Of a stretch of 64,000 nucleotides of DNA, positions 11,125 to 21,352 are shown piece by piece. The stretch comes from Rutstroemia sp. NJR-2017a BVV2. Its lineage: Eukaryota; Ascomycota; Leotiomycetes; Helotiales; Rutstroemiaceae. Below the pieces are notes generated by a model, which was not told the DNA's origin, did no database searches, and saw nothing but the letters and a program-made list of their open reading frames with translations. Both the position numbers and the translations under genes were made by a program. The stretch covers positions 186,001 to 250,000 of the forward strand of contig NJPS01000077.1 in assembly GCA_002946415.1 (NCBI GenBank), given 5' to 3'. Position 1 is the first letter of the stretch. Each line of letters starts with the position of its first letter.

Positions 11125-14100
11125 TCAAACATTCATCAAATCCTCCACCCCCTCCAACCCGCCATAAATATCCGCCTCCGTATCATCCTCCTCTGCCGGC
11201 TTCTCTCCCTTCCCAACATCCTTCCTCCCATCCTCCCCTCCCTCCACCGTCCCAACCACAAACTCCACCTCCGCAAACCCCATCTCGACGCCCTTCCATA
11301 ACGCCACCTGTCTCGCGGATCGAATCGCATGTGCAATCTCATGGCCGTTCAGATTGCATTTCGCTAATGCGGGAAGATTCGCGCGCAGCTCCGAGATGTT
11401 GATTGTGGAGGGGTTGAAGAGTGATTCGAGAGATTCGAGTTGCGAGATGTGGTTGCTCCAGATTTTGAGTCGCTGGGAGACGGTTAAGGTGTTGTAGCGG
11501 AGGGAGAGTTGGATGCGGGATTTGAGGGTTGGGTCGAGGGTCGTTAGGGGGGTGCTAGTTAGAATGAGGATTCCTGATTGTATTGTCAGTAATGGGTGGG
11601 ACTGGGGTGAAGCTATGTTGGGGGAACATACCGGTATATGATTCTACTGCTCGGAGGAAGACTGCAAGGTCGTTAGATACTTCAATTGCATGATTGGGAA
11701 AGGACTCAGTACCTGAAACTAGAGCATTACGTTGAAGATCTCCCAGAGTCCTTTTCTCAAGGAACAACTCGGCTTCTTCTAATAGAATTACTATACATTT
11801 GTCAGACACCAATTAGATATAGGAGTATTTCGGAGAATACTAACCACAATTCCAATGTTTTCCTAGGTGTAATATCTGTTCCAGTGCTTTCGCTATGCTT
11901 TCTGGCGTGGCTCCTAGATCGCTGCAGCCCACCCGATAGAGTGGTTTCTCGACAATTTCGGCAACACTTTTTCACATGTTAGTAAAACAGTGCCGCCATC
12001 CGGGGGGGTAATTTCTTACCTTTCAGCGGTCAAGGTCTTGCCCGTTCCGGAGCCGCTAAGAAAAGGTTAACTCCAATTTCGAAATCAGACCAACTGGACT
12101 TACCCATGTAACAAAACAATCGACCCATTCGTCTTCCCACCCCCCACTCCCGGATTCTGTTCTTCGGTGATCTGGTTCGCGACCAAAGCAGTCACAAGAA
12201 CCTTGGTATTATCATCCACTGCCAACCTCTCAAAGGCCTCCTTATCCCATTTTATTGGATATATACGGCTGACTTCGAGATGCACTACCATGATTTGTTA
12301 GTAGATTCCGACAGTACGGCATAATTTTCCTTACTCCATTTCTTCTCTTGCATGCTGAAACCGACAATCTTGTTAGGAAGAAGAAGTGTGAATACTCCAT
12401 CCGGCGGCGTATCAGAAGCCATCGCTGCAGGCCCTAGATCATCTCGATTTGGGGTTTTAGTTTCCCGCAATTCGGGATGCAGCTTGTTGTAGGTTTCGAC
12501 ATCAATCATATATCGAGATTGTCCCTGTTAGCAGATCAGCAATGGACTAATGGCTAATCGATAGCAGAAAGGAAGGCTTACCACACTCTCGTTAACTCCA
12601 TCTTCATCACTGTAGTAAACATATCCACCTCTGCGCAACTTCCAAAACATCTCTCCCTGTTTTCTAAGAGCGATTCCGATAGCCGAGTCCGCGAATCGCA
12701 TGGGGTAGACGGCGAGAGATGGAATCTTGATAATCTCGTCAGGATTCTTCAGACATTCGATCGCAATCGTTTCGATATCCTCATGGAAAGCGCCATCAAA
12801 AGTCCAAGAAGATACTGATAAAGACAAAACTGAGGTTGGAATCGGATCTCCATTCGCAATCGATTGATACTGGAGTCTAGGGAATAGCCATGATTTCGTT
12901 AGATAGGCCTTCTTCCGCGATCCCTCTTTCGTATTCGTGCGTAGAACGACCGTGTCAGGGCTCTGTTGCACATGTTACTCGGACATTCATAACATCTTTG
13001 CAGATAAAATTTCCACTTACATAGAGATAATTCAGATACTTCGGTGAGATCATGCCCTTGTTAAGCAAAGAGTCCACAATAGCGTATTCCTCCCCAAAAC
13101 TGTCGTTAACATATTCGACGAAGGAGTTTACCCGACTAAGAAGTTCCGGTTTCAATTGACGTCTTCGTTCCTCCAAATGTGCTCTTTGATTATAGAACCA
13201 TGGATATGGTGCCTCGAACTCGGTACCAATGTTGAATGAGGGGTAATACGGGTTTTCGTGGATATTTTGTCTAGTCAGTCTCTTCAGACCGGCGGAGAGC
13301 TCTTCGCTAATTAGGCACACCGATTCTGTAGTTTGGAACTGCGCGACAGGAGTTCCGGCTTGTGGGATTTGAGCAACAGCGCCTGAGGGTATGCTTCTGC
13401 AGCAGGTATATGTTTTATACACAATGAATGCCAGATTTGTATATTGCTTCATATGAAGCGCGACGTTTCTCACCACGATACTACCATGAACATGAGCAAC
13501 ATCTGAGACATCATGCACAACCCAAGGAGTATCCAAATACATCTCGGTTGATTGCCTCGCAAGACATGTAACTCGATGAATAGTGTGATAAGGCATGGAA
13601 AATCTTCCAGACTCCGTGTCTGGATTATCAGGGAGGGCCAATTTACTTCGAGAAATCTCCAACATTTTGAAAAGCTCTTCGTCGTGAGTCTCATGCGGCG
13701 CATCAAACAGCTGGCAAAGTTGGGTTCTCCAGTCGACGGAATTGAGATGGCGATGCATGGTCGGAGATGACATTGATCCGTGCAGTTCTTGCGCGAAATG
13801 TTAGCAACTATCAATCACCTAATTGTGTTTGTACTCACGTGGTCTCCGGCCATCCAATCCTGGCTCGAAATGATGATCAGGCTGATAATCCTGTGGATGG
13901 CCTCGAGCAGAATTGCCATGGGATGTCGGTGTGAAGTTCGATTGGTTGGCCAAAGTAGTTTCTAAGACATGTTAGAGAGCCGAAGCTAATGCAACTGAGG
14001 ATGTTTGGGAAGCAACATACGGGTACTGAAAGTGTCTTGCCCATGATTATCATACCCATAACTTCGATTTCCCTGCTCGCTCATGCCATAAGCTTCACGA

Positions 14101-15486
14101 CTGTGACTTCTGTGGTGTCCTGGTTGTAAATGTGGACCATGACCAGATTGTGTATGAACGAAACCTTCGTGGTTACTATGAGCATTATTCTGGTAGCCAT
14201 AAGCCATTTGACGTCTGCTGTTACTGGAGAGACTATCAGGAGGAGAGAAGTTCTGTTGTGGAATTCGATGTTGTGGGTTCCAGAGACCTGGACCACCATG
14301 ATGTACAGGTTCATGGCTCGGGTCTATACCCTGACGCGATACATCTTGGCCGGCATGCGTAGAATAAGACTCAGGCGGTAGTCTACTGGTTTTAGGTGAT
14401 TCAGCAATTTGCAGGACTTGCGAGTCCTGCAAATTCCGAACTAAATTCGAATTGGCTCGAGCAGGTTTGGGAGCTGCCCATTGCGTAATTGTCTTTGGTG
14501 ATTGAGATTTAGATACTTGTGGAGCTTCAATCTGGTTATGTCTGAATCTTTCGGAGATGTGACCTACGGAGATGTGAGCCGTGTTCGTGAAGAATTACAT
14601 ACATGACCTTACCGTCTGCTGATGGTGGATGTCCACTTGCTGACATACTATGATCATTGCCAGACCGTTCCGCTATTAACTTCGTAGGTGGCAGTCGACT
14701 TGATCTGTCTGGGTATTGCCTAAGGTTGGTGGTGTAGGTGGAGCGGGGATGCTGGGTTGAATAAGGCATTTGAGAAGTCGGAAAAACTGGGCCCGGGTGA
14801 AAATCATTAATTGGTGCAGTCGGAATGGGTGGCGGCGGAGAAGGGGTAATCTGTGTACTCTCGGTTTGGTCTACTGAAGGGGAGGGAGTTCGTTGGGGAT
14901 TTCCGTGGGGAGGGGAAATTGAACGATTTTTGGAATGCGAACGCTGCCAAGGATCATGTCCCTCCGACGTTTGACGTGTCTGTGACGAAGAGAAGCGTTC
15001 CTTGCGATGCGGTTGAACGACGAGATGCGTCTGCTCAGATTTTATTGGACTTCCAGTATTCTCCGGCAATTTCGCATCACCCGTCTGCGCAGAATTTGAC
15101 TGTGGTATGTGTTAGAAACTTGGAATGATCGGGATGGTCTGCATCTTCAATAAACGCACTTGGTACAAATTGTACTTGTACTTGCTTGCCAGGCTGGCAA
15201 GGAGCTTCTGCTCGTCAGCCTCCGTGTCTCTGTTTGTGTTCTGGGCTTTTGCAAATGGTGCAACGGTATCGACGATGACCTCCTCGTCGGTCTCATCCAC
15301 GGCTGTTGCTTGTGCTCGACGGCTACGGATGTACTCTTGAGCCTCGCGTTGTCTATCCATTGCTTTTCCCGACGGACTCGAGTCTCGTTGCAAGATGTCA
15401 ACTGGTGTCGCGAGGTCTCGATCCATATCCCCGTACGAAGCTACATCCTGGACCTTATCGGAGGTAGCCACATCTATGCTCTCCAT
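11125..15486 (-). CDS. AAA+ ATPase with fungal DUF7025-type middle domain, 13 exons
   Basis: A 1237-aa P-loop ATPase of a family expanded in filamentous fungi. Minus-strand exons: 15486..15160, 15099..14613, 14563..14021, 13961..13839, 13787..13021, 12962..12582, 12524..12335, 12284..12104, 12055..12020, 11966..11845, 11790..11713, 11661..11632 and 11573..11125. Introns are 48-60 bp and the coding sum is 3714 bases. Residues 1 to about 480 are low complexity (Ser/Pro/His/Gln). About 480-900 is the middle domain (TPWVVHDV, WTFDGAFHED, VYPMRFAD, EMFWKLRRGGYV). Walker A, GGSGTGKT near residue 1000, spans the 12104/12055 junction. Walker B reads VILLEEAELF near 1055, with Glu instead of the usual Asp. 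Sensor 1 reads ILTSTP where relatives have ILTSNR. The arginine in KSRIQL is kept. Tiny exons of 30 and 36 bp make automatic annotation error-prone. Cellular role unknown. Confidence 0.9.
14406..14435. repeat. Perfect 13-bp hairpin inside an exon
   Basis: AATTTGCAGGACT (14406-14418) and its exact reverse complement (14423-14435) flank a four-base TGCG loop. It lies in the third exon of the AAA ATPase gene and is translated as part of the low-complexity N-terminal region. Confidence 0.85.
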
Positions 15487-17002
15487 AATTAGGATAAATC
15501 TACAGCCTCGTTCTCTAACAATGAACAGAAATACGGAGGTTTAGATCCACAGGGAATTATCAATTGGTGTCTTTATGATGAACTTCGCAGGAGGGTATTG
15601 TGGGACAGTGGAGGGATTGCGCGGAATATGATTGAAGGACAGTCGACAGCATGCAGCTCTATGGTTTCACTACAACAACGCGATTCGCAACATTGATAGA
15701 AGTTGGGATGTTCTGCATTTGACGAACTTTTGAAGAACGAGAAGAAAAAAAGTAAGACGAGGCTGCCAGTGAGGTACTGAGAATGTGACGCAAATTTACC
15801 CATGCCTGCATTGCTACCCTATGCAGCCCGTTAAGCGTGGTGGTTGGAAGCCCCACCCGTTACCGAATAATCGATTGCCAACGCACTGAAGAGGGACATT
15901 TGGCAGTTCCTACAACAGGCTAACGGGTCGGACAGTTGGGCGACTTACCACTGATCTTCATCGAGAATTGCTGTGAGTCTGCGCATAAAGTATATTTAAC
16001 GCGGCGGTCAGCTCCTCCGAGGAACTCGCGGAAAACCTGGGATGGAGCGCAGGCCGGTCCTCAGCAGACTCGGTCAGCCAACGTTCTCGGGGGGCCTCGC
16101 ACCATTCCGAAGCAGCCATGCAATAAGGTGACCAGAGATGACGGCTGCTTTGTACTACTTCGTTCTTCATACAGACTTTTTCATGAAAGCCCTACGAACG
16201 TGAGCCATTAACGTTGCGAAGCGTGTGAGTGCAGCAGCAGGAGCCTCCACCATCATCGCGAATTGCCAGGTGGCATCTCACATCTGTATACATGTACACA
16301 TGCACGAAGGATTTGTGAGCCGGTGCGACTTGTAGGGTGAATATAACCTGCTTTTGCCGAGATGAAGATGATCGGGCAGATTTTGCGCACCGAACGGTAC
16401 CCAACTTGAAATGCCAAAGTGTGGCTAGTAACGATGAACGGTTGTGGCTGGTGTGTGCTTATGGCTGAAGTCGTGGGGACGCCCTATTATACTAAGCGGG
16501 GGAGACTAGGGAAAAAGGTACTCGATTGCCGATTCCGCGTCTGCTAGTGTGCCGGTATATTCTCCAGCTGCCCAGTTAAGTCTGTGCGGGGAGAATGATT
16601 GCTGTTTCGCAACTTGCTGTTGTACTTGTATGTCCAGTCCACCAAGTCAAGCCACACCCCTCCCCCAGATGATAACCTTGATGAGAAGAAAAGCTAAAGC
16701 TTGGTCCATCCTGCAATTACCATTTCTGAATTAAACCCCCTCTTTGCATGCGTCCATTCGACCCGAGTCACTACGACATTCGACCTTCAACCTTCCCCTC
16801 GCTCCGGGTGGCTGGCGCCTCTAGTGAACCAAGACGCGGCTTATCCGAAGTTTGAAGTAGAGAACATTACCCCGCCAGTTTGCTCCTGCAAAAAAGGCAC
16901 AGTCCATCACCTTGCAGTCCGCATTCGCATTCGACTCACTAAAGTCATGCCGCGCGACCTTATTTAGATACCGATGAGGATGAGTATGAGGATGCGATCG
17001 AA
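15487..17002. other. Intergenic region, divergent promoters
   Basis: Shared upstream region of the AAA ATPase (minus) and the WFG-motif gene (plus). Only short unrelated frames are present. An upstream exon of the WFG-motif gene may hide here: the acidic reading frame stays open from about 16948 into the ATG at 17003, and TTATTTAG ending at 16968 could be an acceptor. I could not identify its partner. Confidence 0.45.
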
Positions 17003-18633
17003 ATGAGTGAGGGTGACAGTGACAGTGACGATGACAGTGGCAGTGGCGATGCAGATGCTCCTGAAATTGACGACCCTAATGACCCCAACCCTGGAGATGA
17101 AATCATATGGTTCGGACGCCATATTAACAAAAAGTTTGATGAACTTCCTTCATCATATGTGGATTGGGTCATTCGAGAGATTGGGAAAAATCCTGACAAC
17201 CCCTCACAAAATGTGCGCTGACTTATCGAATTTCTACACCCGTCACTGCTGCTAATACTCCTCCAACAGTTCGCTAGATTTATGAATATTTATGATCAAA
17301 AACAGGCATGGCTTGACAGAAGGCAGTCCAAAATACCCCCTGGTAAGACCGAGATGTGGTTCGGTATGCATGAGGGCACGTTGTTTGAGGACCTACCATA
17401 TGACTATATGGAGTATATACTCAACATATACGACGAGGATCCGGTATCCTGCCATACAAACGTAAGTAACTTATCCACGCGACCTTTTCTGACCATCTCT
17501 AACCGACCTAGATTCGCAAGTTTAAAGAGCTGTCGGATAAGTACAACTCTTGGCTCGAGGAAAAACACGGCAGAAAGAAGAGCCCAGGCTCCATAACCAT
17601 TTGGTTTGGACAGGACAAAGGTCGAGAGTTTCGGACGATTTATCGCAGCCAGCCAAGAAAGTGGAGATGGCTTATTAAAGAGCACCGACTATGGCGGCCT
17701 AGGCTACTGGCTATCGCTGCTCAATATGAAGAATATTTGGCAAGCCACAGAAGGAAACAGCCTTCATATCGAAGCCGTCCAATTATTGTCAATCCAGTCG
17801 GTGAGAGATTGGGACGCATGGATGATGAACCAGCCTCTGACGGCGGCGATTACGAGTCCGACGATGGATTTGTGGTTGCTGATAGTGAGGATTTGAACAA
17901 TGATCATGATAATGAAGATGAAGATGAAGATTTTGTGCCTGAAGCTGATACTGGTGGTGAGGAAGCGGCTCCTACGACCCCTTCTCCAGATAGGAGTCTA
18001 GAAAGAGCAAGCCCACAATTTCAGCGACCTGTTTCCAACTCTTCTGATAGCGATGATGCCTCTCTTCCCGAACTTGACGCGATCCTGCAAAACACTCCGA
18101 AGCCCAGCAGTGCGCTTCGATCAGGGTCAGCCAGGCGGCCACGAAAGCTAATCATCAGTTCGGACACAGAAGACGATTCTAGAGAACTGGTTACCCCGAC
18201 CAGACGTTCAACTGCTAATCCTTCTCGCCCATCGAGGAAAGTCACGCCAATTGCAGGAGGCAACGACAAAGCTGCAAGGGTGGATGATTCAACATTTGAG
18301 AGCCTTACTTTGCAATCGCCCTTGGGAGCTGTAAACGTCTCGGGAGTCGGGACACACGCTGCGCCTGTCGTTGCGGAATCGGCCTCGGACTCCGACTCGG
18401 ATGCTCCTTTAGTAACGGTCCGAATGAGACGAGCCACCTTCCCACAACAAAGCCAGGATGTCCGACCAAGGACCCCTCCAGCGGATATGCATCCATCGAG
18501 CATTTCCAAGAAAGAGACGCCTGCTAAGAGGAAACAAAGCAGAGACCCCTCTAGCAGCAGTGAGTCCGACATCATACTCGTATCATCTCAGCCAAGAGTC
18601 TCTCCTGTGAAACGAGTGAAGACCGCGCCTTGA
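17003..18633 (+). CDS. Protein with three WFG-x-F-LP-Y motifs and acidic Ser-rich tail
   Basis: Model of 507 aa: exons 17003..17212, 17270..17461 and 17512..18633, introns of 57 and 50 bp; both joins keep frame and remove stops. Three related units follow an acidic Ser/Asp-rich start: IWFGRHINKKFDELPSSYVD, then MWFGMHEGTLFEDLPYDYME, then IWFGQDKGREFRTIYRSQPR. One unit falls in each exon. The shape FGxxxGxxFxxLPxxYxxW resembles the short DUF3820 / ExoX-C-terminal-like fold found near nucleic-acid enzymes; that link is an inference from pattern only. After about residue 250 the protein is disordered, acidic and Ser-rich (SDTEDD, SASDSDSD), with basic patches (RRPRK, KRKQSRD) that could be nuclear localisation signals. 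The true start may lie further upstream. Function unknown; a nuclear role is a guess. Confidence 0.72.
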
Positions 18634-19213
18634 GGAGCAGTAACAGGCACGGAGGAAAAGAAAAGTTTTTGTTTATACTGAATTCAGTATAGGAGAATGG
18701 AGTGGAAGTCAGGATATGACCATGTGATGGAATTCTGGGATTTAGGAGAATCATTGATCTTACATATTGAATTTTTGACTTAATTACGAAAATATAGCTT
18801 TATGAAAGATCAAAAGCTCTCTTCTTACCTCGTTCTATCCCTTTTTGACAGCTTCTGCGCCACTTATTTTAGCCACGAAATGATACTGTAAGTCCATTAG
18901 AAGATGAATTTAGTAATAAGAAGGTGCAGTGATTGCAATGATTAATGTCTGAGGATAAATTGTGATAAAAATGTGGTAGAATTTCATATTCTAGGTCCTG
19001 ATATCTCGCAAAATTTATCTTATTCACGCTTTTTGAGCTGAGATCTATTTTGAGCGTTTGAATAGATTCGGACATTTTGCCCGACCTAGGCCGAGACCCC
19101 ATTCCGACCTCCTACATCGATAGTAACCATGTCCACGACGTGCACCAAAACAAGAGACAGCTCCATCCAATTGTGCACCTCCAACCACAATTGGAGCCCG
19201 TCCAACATGTGAA
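18634..19213. other. Intergenic region
   Basis: AT-rich 3' flank of the WFG-motif gene and promoter of the folylpolyglutamate synthase paralogue. A short palindrome CTGAATTCAG lies near 18680. No gene seen. Confidence 0.5.
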
Positions 19214-20899
19214 ATGTTAATGCTACGAAAGCCTCCTACCCCGCAATTTATCCGACACCTAAACCCCAATACTCTCCTGCACGCTCCCCAACGCCGTTCC
19301 AGCAGCATGGCCACTCCTCCCGCCCGCAGCTACGCGGACGCGCTCGCGCTCCTCGACAAGCTGCAATCGAACCGCATGATCGTGTCCGCTATCTCCGACG
19401 CGAAGCGCGACATGAATCTCGACGCTATCCCGGAGATGCTGGACTGGACGCGCAAAGCGGGGTACGAGGTCGACGAGTTCGCGAAACGCGGGCTGAGGTG
19501 TCTACATGTGGCGGGCACGAAGGGGAAGGGGAGCGTGTGTGCGATGGTGGATAATATTCTAAGGCAGTATCGGGATAGTGATTCGGATGTGGTGGTTAGG
19601 GAGTCTGCGAAGAAGGGTATAGGCAAGATCGGACTTTATACTTCGCCGCATCTTATGACGGTGAGGGAACGCATACGGATTGATGGGGCGCCGATTTCTG
19701 AGACGTTGTTTGCGCGGTACTTTTTTGAGCTTTGGGATCGGTTTACTCTCGCTGCTTCCACGACTACAACCCCGCATGTAGACCCCGCGTCGTACGAGAC
19801 CAAACCGGGGTATTTTCGATATCTGACCATAATGGCTTTACATACATTCATAGAAGAAGGCGTGGAATCCGCAATCATCGAATGTGGGATAGGAGGGGAA
19901 TATGATAGCACGAATATATTACCGCCGGAAGCAGTGACTGTTTCGGCGATTACGAAACTGGGCATCGATCATGTTGGGATGCTGGGTGATACGGTGGATA
20001 AGATTGCTTGGCATAAAGCTGGGATTATGAAGACGGGGGTACCGGCTTTTACTGTCGCGCAGGTCCCGGAGGCGCAGGCTCTGTTGGAAAAGAGGGCGGC
20101 GGAGAAAGGGGTGGAGTTGAGGGTTATAAGTAGATATGCGGGGTTTGACGATGGGAGTATTGAGCTCGGCGCAGAAGGGGAATTCCAAAGAGACAACGCC
20201 AGTCTAGCAACCGCCGTCGCATCTTCTCATCTCCGTTCCCTCGGCGTAGAAAACATCCCACCACCATCCGAAATTAGCTCCTCGATCCCCGACGAATTCC
20301 GCCTCGCACTCAAAACCATCAAATGGCCCGGCCGCTGCGAAGTCATTGTAGACAACAACATCGACTGGCTCATTGACGGCGCACACACTCCCGACAGCAT
20401 TCTCCAAACGCGTCTCTGGTGGAACAGCAAACTCCAACAAGCGCGAGAGCAAGGCCGACTCCCTACGAAAACCATACTCATCTTCAACCAACAAGACCGC
20501 GATCCCCGGCCTCTCCTCCAGATTCTCCTCCGCCATGAGGTCATGACGGTCGCGCACGCATCCCAGCCACTGTTTCCGACATTGGATATGGGGCTTTTTA
20601 CGTTTGCGGGGTTTTGTACAAATACGCCTTTTAGAGAGGATGTTAAGGGGACAGGGGAGGAGCTGCTGAAACAGCAGAAGATTGCGAAGGAGATGTATGC
20701 GCAGCTGGATAAGAATCAGTTGGCGATGGAGTATGGGAGTGTGGAGGAGGCAGTCGAGTTGGTGAGGAGGGTGGCGGTGGATGAGGAGAGGGTGTTTGTG
20801 CTGTGTACGGGGAGTTTGCATTTAGTTGGGGGACTGATGAAGGTACTTGAGAGGGAGAAGATGCGGAAGGGGTTAGGTGGTGGGGAGAAGGGTGAATAA
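19214..20899 (+). CDS. Folylpolyglutamate synthase paralogue, possible dual-targeted
   Basis: A single-exon 561-aa Mur-ligase-type enzyme that adds gamma-linked glutamates to tetrahydrofolate using ATP, which retains folate in cytosol and mitochondria. The P-loop is AGTKGKGSVCAM (about residues 99-110). Other family blocks are IGLYTSPHLMTVRERIRIDG, GIGGEYDSTNIL, KLGIDHVGMLGDT, IAWHKAGIMK, WLIDGAHTPDS, IFNQQDRDP and TGSLHLVGG. The first 31 residues are free of acidic residues and rich in Arg, Pro and Ser (MLMLRKPPTPQFIRHL...RRSSS), like a mitochondrial presequence. A second Met at residue 32 (ATG 19307) would give a cytosolic form, as known for this enzyme elsewhere. It faces a second folylpolyglutamate synthase gene 450 bp downstream. 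It is more divergent than that copy (IIECGIGGE instead of YEVGVGGE). Confidence 0.9.
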   Translation: MLMLRKPPTPQFIRHLNPNTLLHAPQRRSSSMATPPARSYADALALLDKLQSNRMIVSAISDAKRDMNLDAIPEMLDWTRKAGYEVDEFAKRGLRCLHVAGTKGKGSVCAMVDNILRQYRDSDSDVVVRESAKKGIGKIGLYTSPHLMTVRERIRIDGAPISETLFARYFFELWDRFTLAASTTTTPHVDPASYETKPGYFRYLTIMALHTFIEEGVESAIIECGIGGEYDSTNILPPEAVTVSAITKLGIDHVGMLGDTVDKIAWHKAGIMKTGVPAFTVAQVPEAQALLEKRAAEKGVELRVISRYAGFDDGSIELGAEGEFQRDNASLATAVASSHLRSLGVENIPPPSEISSSIPDEFRLALKTIKWPGRCEVIVDNNIDWLIDGAHTPDSILQTRLWWNSKLQQAREQGRLPTKTILIFNQQDRDPRPLLQILLRHEVMTVAHASQPLFPTLDMGLFTFAGFCTNTPFREDVKGTGEELLKQQKIAKEMYAQLDKNQLAMEYGSVEEAVELVRRVAVDEERVFVLCTGSLHLVGGLMKVLEREKMRKGLGGGEKGE

Positions 20900-21352
20900 G
20901 AGGGTCTGGGTAGAATAGGAGGGACGCGTGGGAAAAGAACGGGGGCATGGATGGCGGGGAGGAGGCGTTTGTCAATAATACCCAGTTGAATTTTCAACAA
21001 TATGCACAAGATAAAATATAAGCAAAAAGACTTCAACATATCACGTCTCGTTACGTCTGTCACCCTTTGGCTAATAGTGCGGGAGTACTGAATTTGATTC
21101 GCACTTGAAATTTTGCGTCATACCTTATCCCCTCCCCCGTAGCTCACAAATAGAAATAGAAATCATGGAATGTCAGCTCAATGTTGAATTTGAATCAAAA
21201 CCACTTAATAGCCTAGTTCAAGAAGTGACACGCGACGAACAAAATCTCTTCGTTTTTCCTTTCGTGAAATCGAAAATAGACCAACCACAAACCATAAATC
21301 GCTACATCCCCGCCCCTTTCCATCAGCCATCCCCTTCCTCTTCTCACCCCCC
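20900..21352. terminator. Shared 3' region of two convergent genes
   Basis: A 453-bp stretch between the stop codons of the two convergent synthase genes, so it must hold both polyadenylation sites. No gene seen; the open frames here are continuations or shadows. Confidence 0.5.

Noticed and set aside
18021..18575. 184-codon minus-strand frame
   Set aside because: Antisense to the Ser/Asp-rich tail of the WFG-motif gene, whose plus-strand exon is supported by splicing.
20204..20821. 205-codon minus-strand frame
   Set aside because: Antisense shadow of the GC-rich folylpolyglutamate synthase exon, which has all family motifs on the plus strand.
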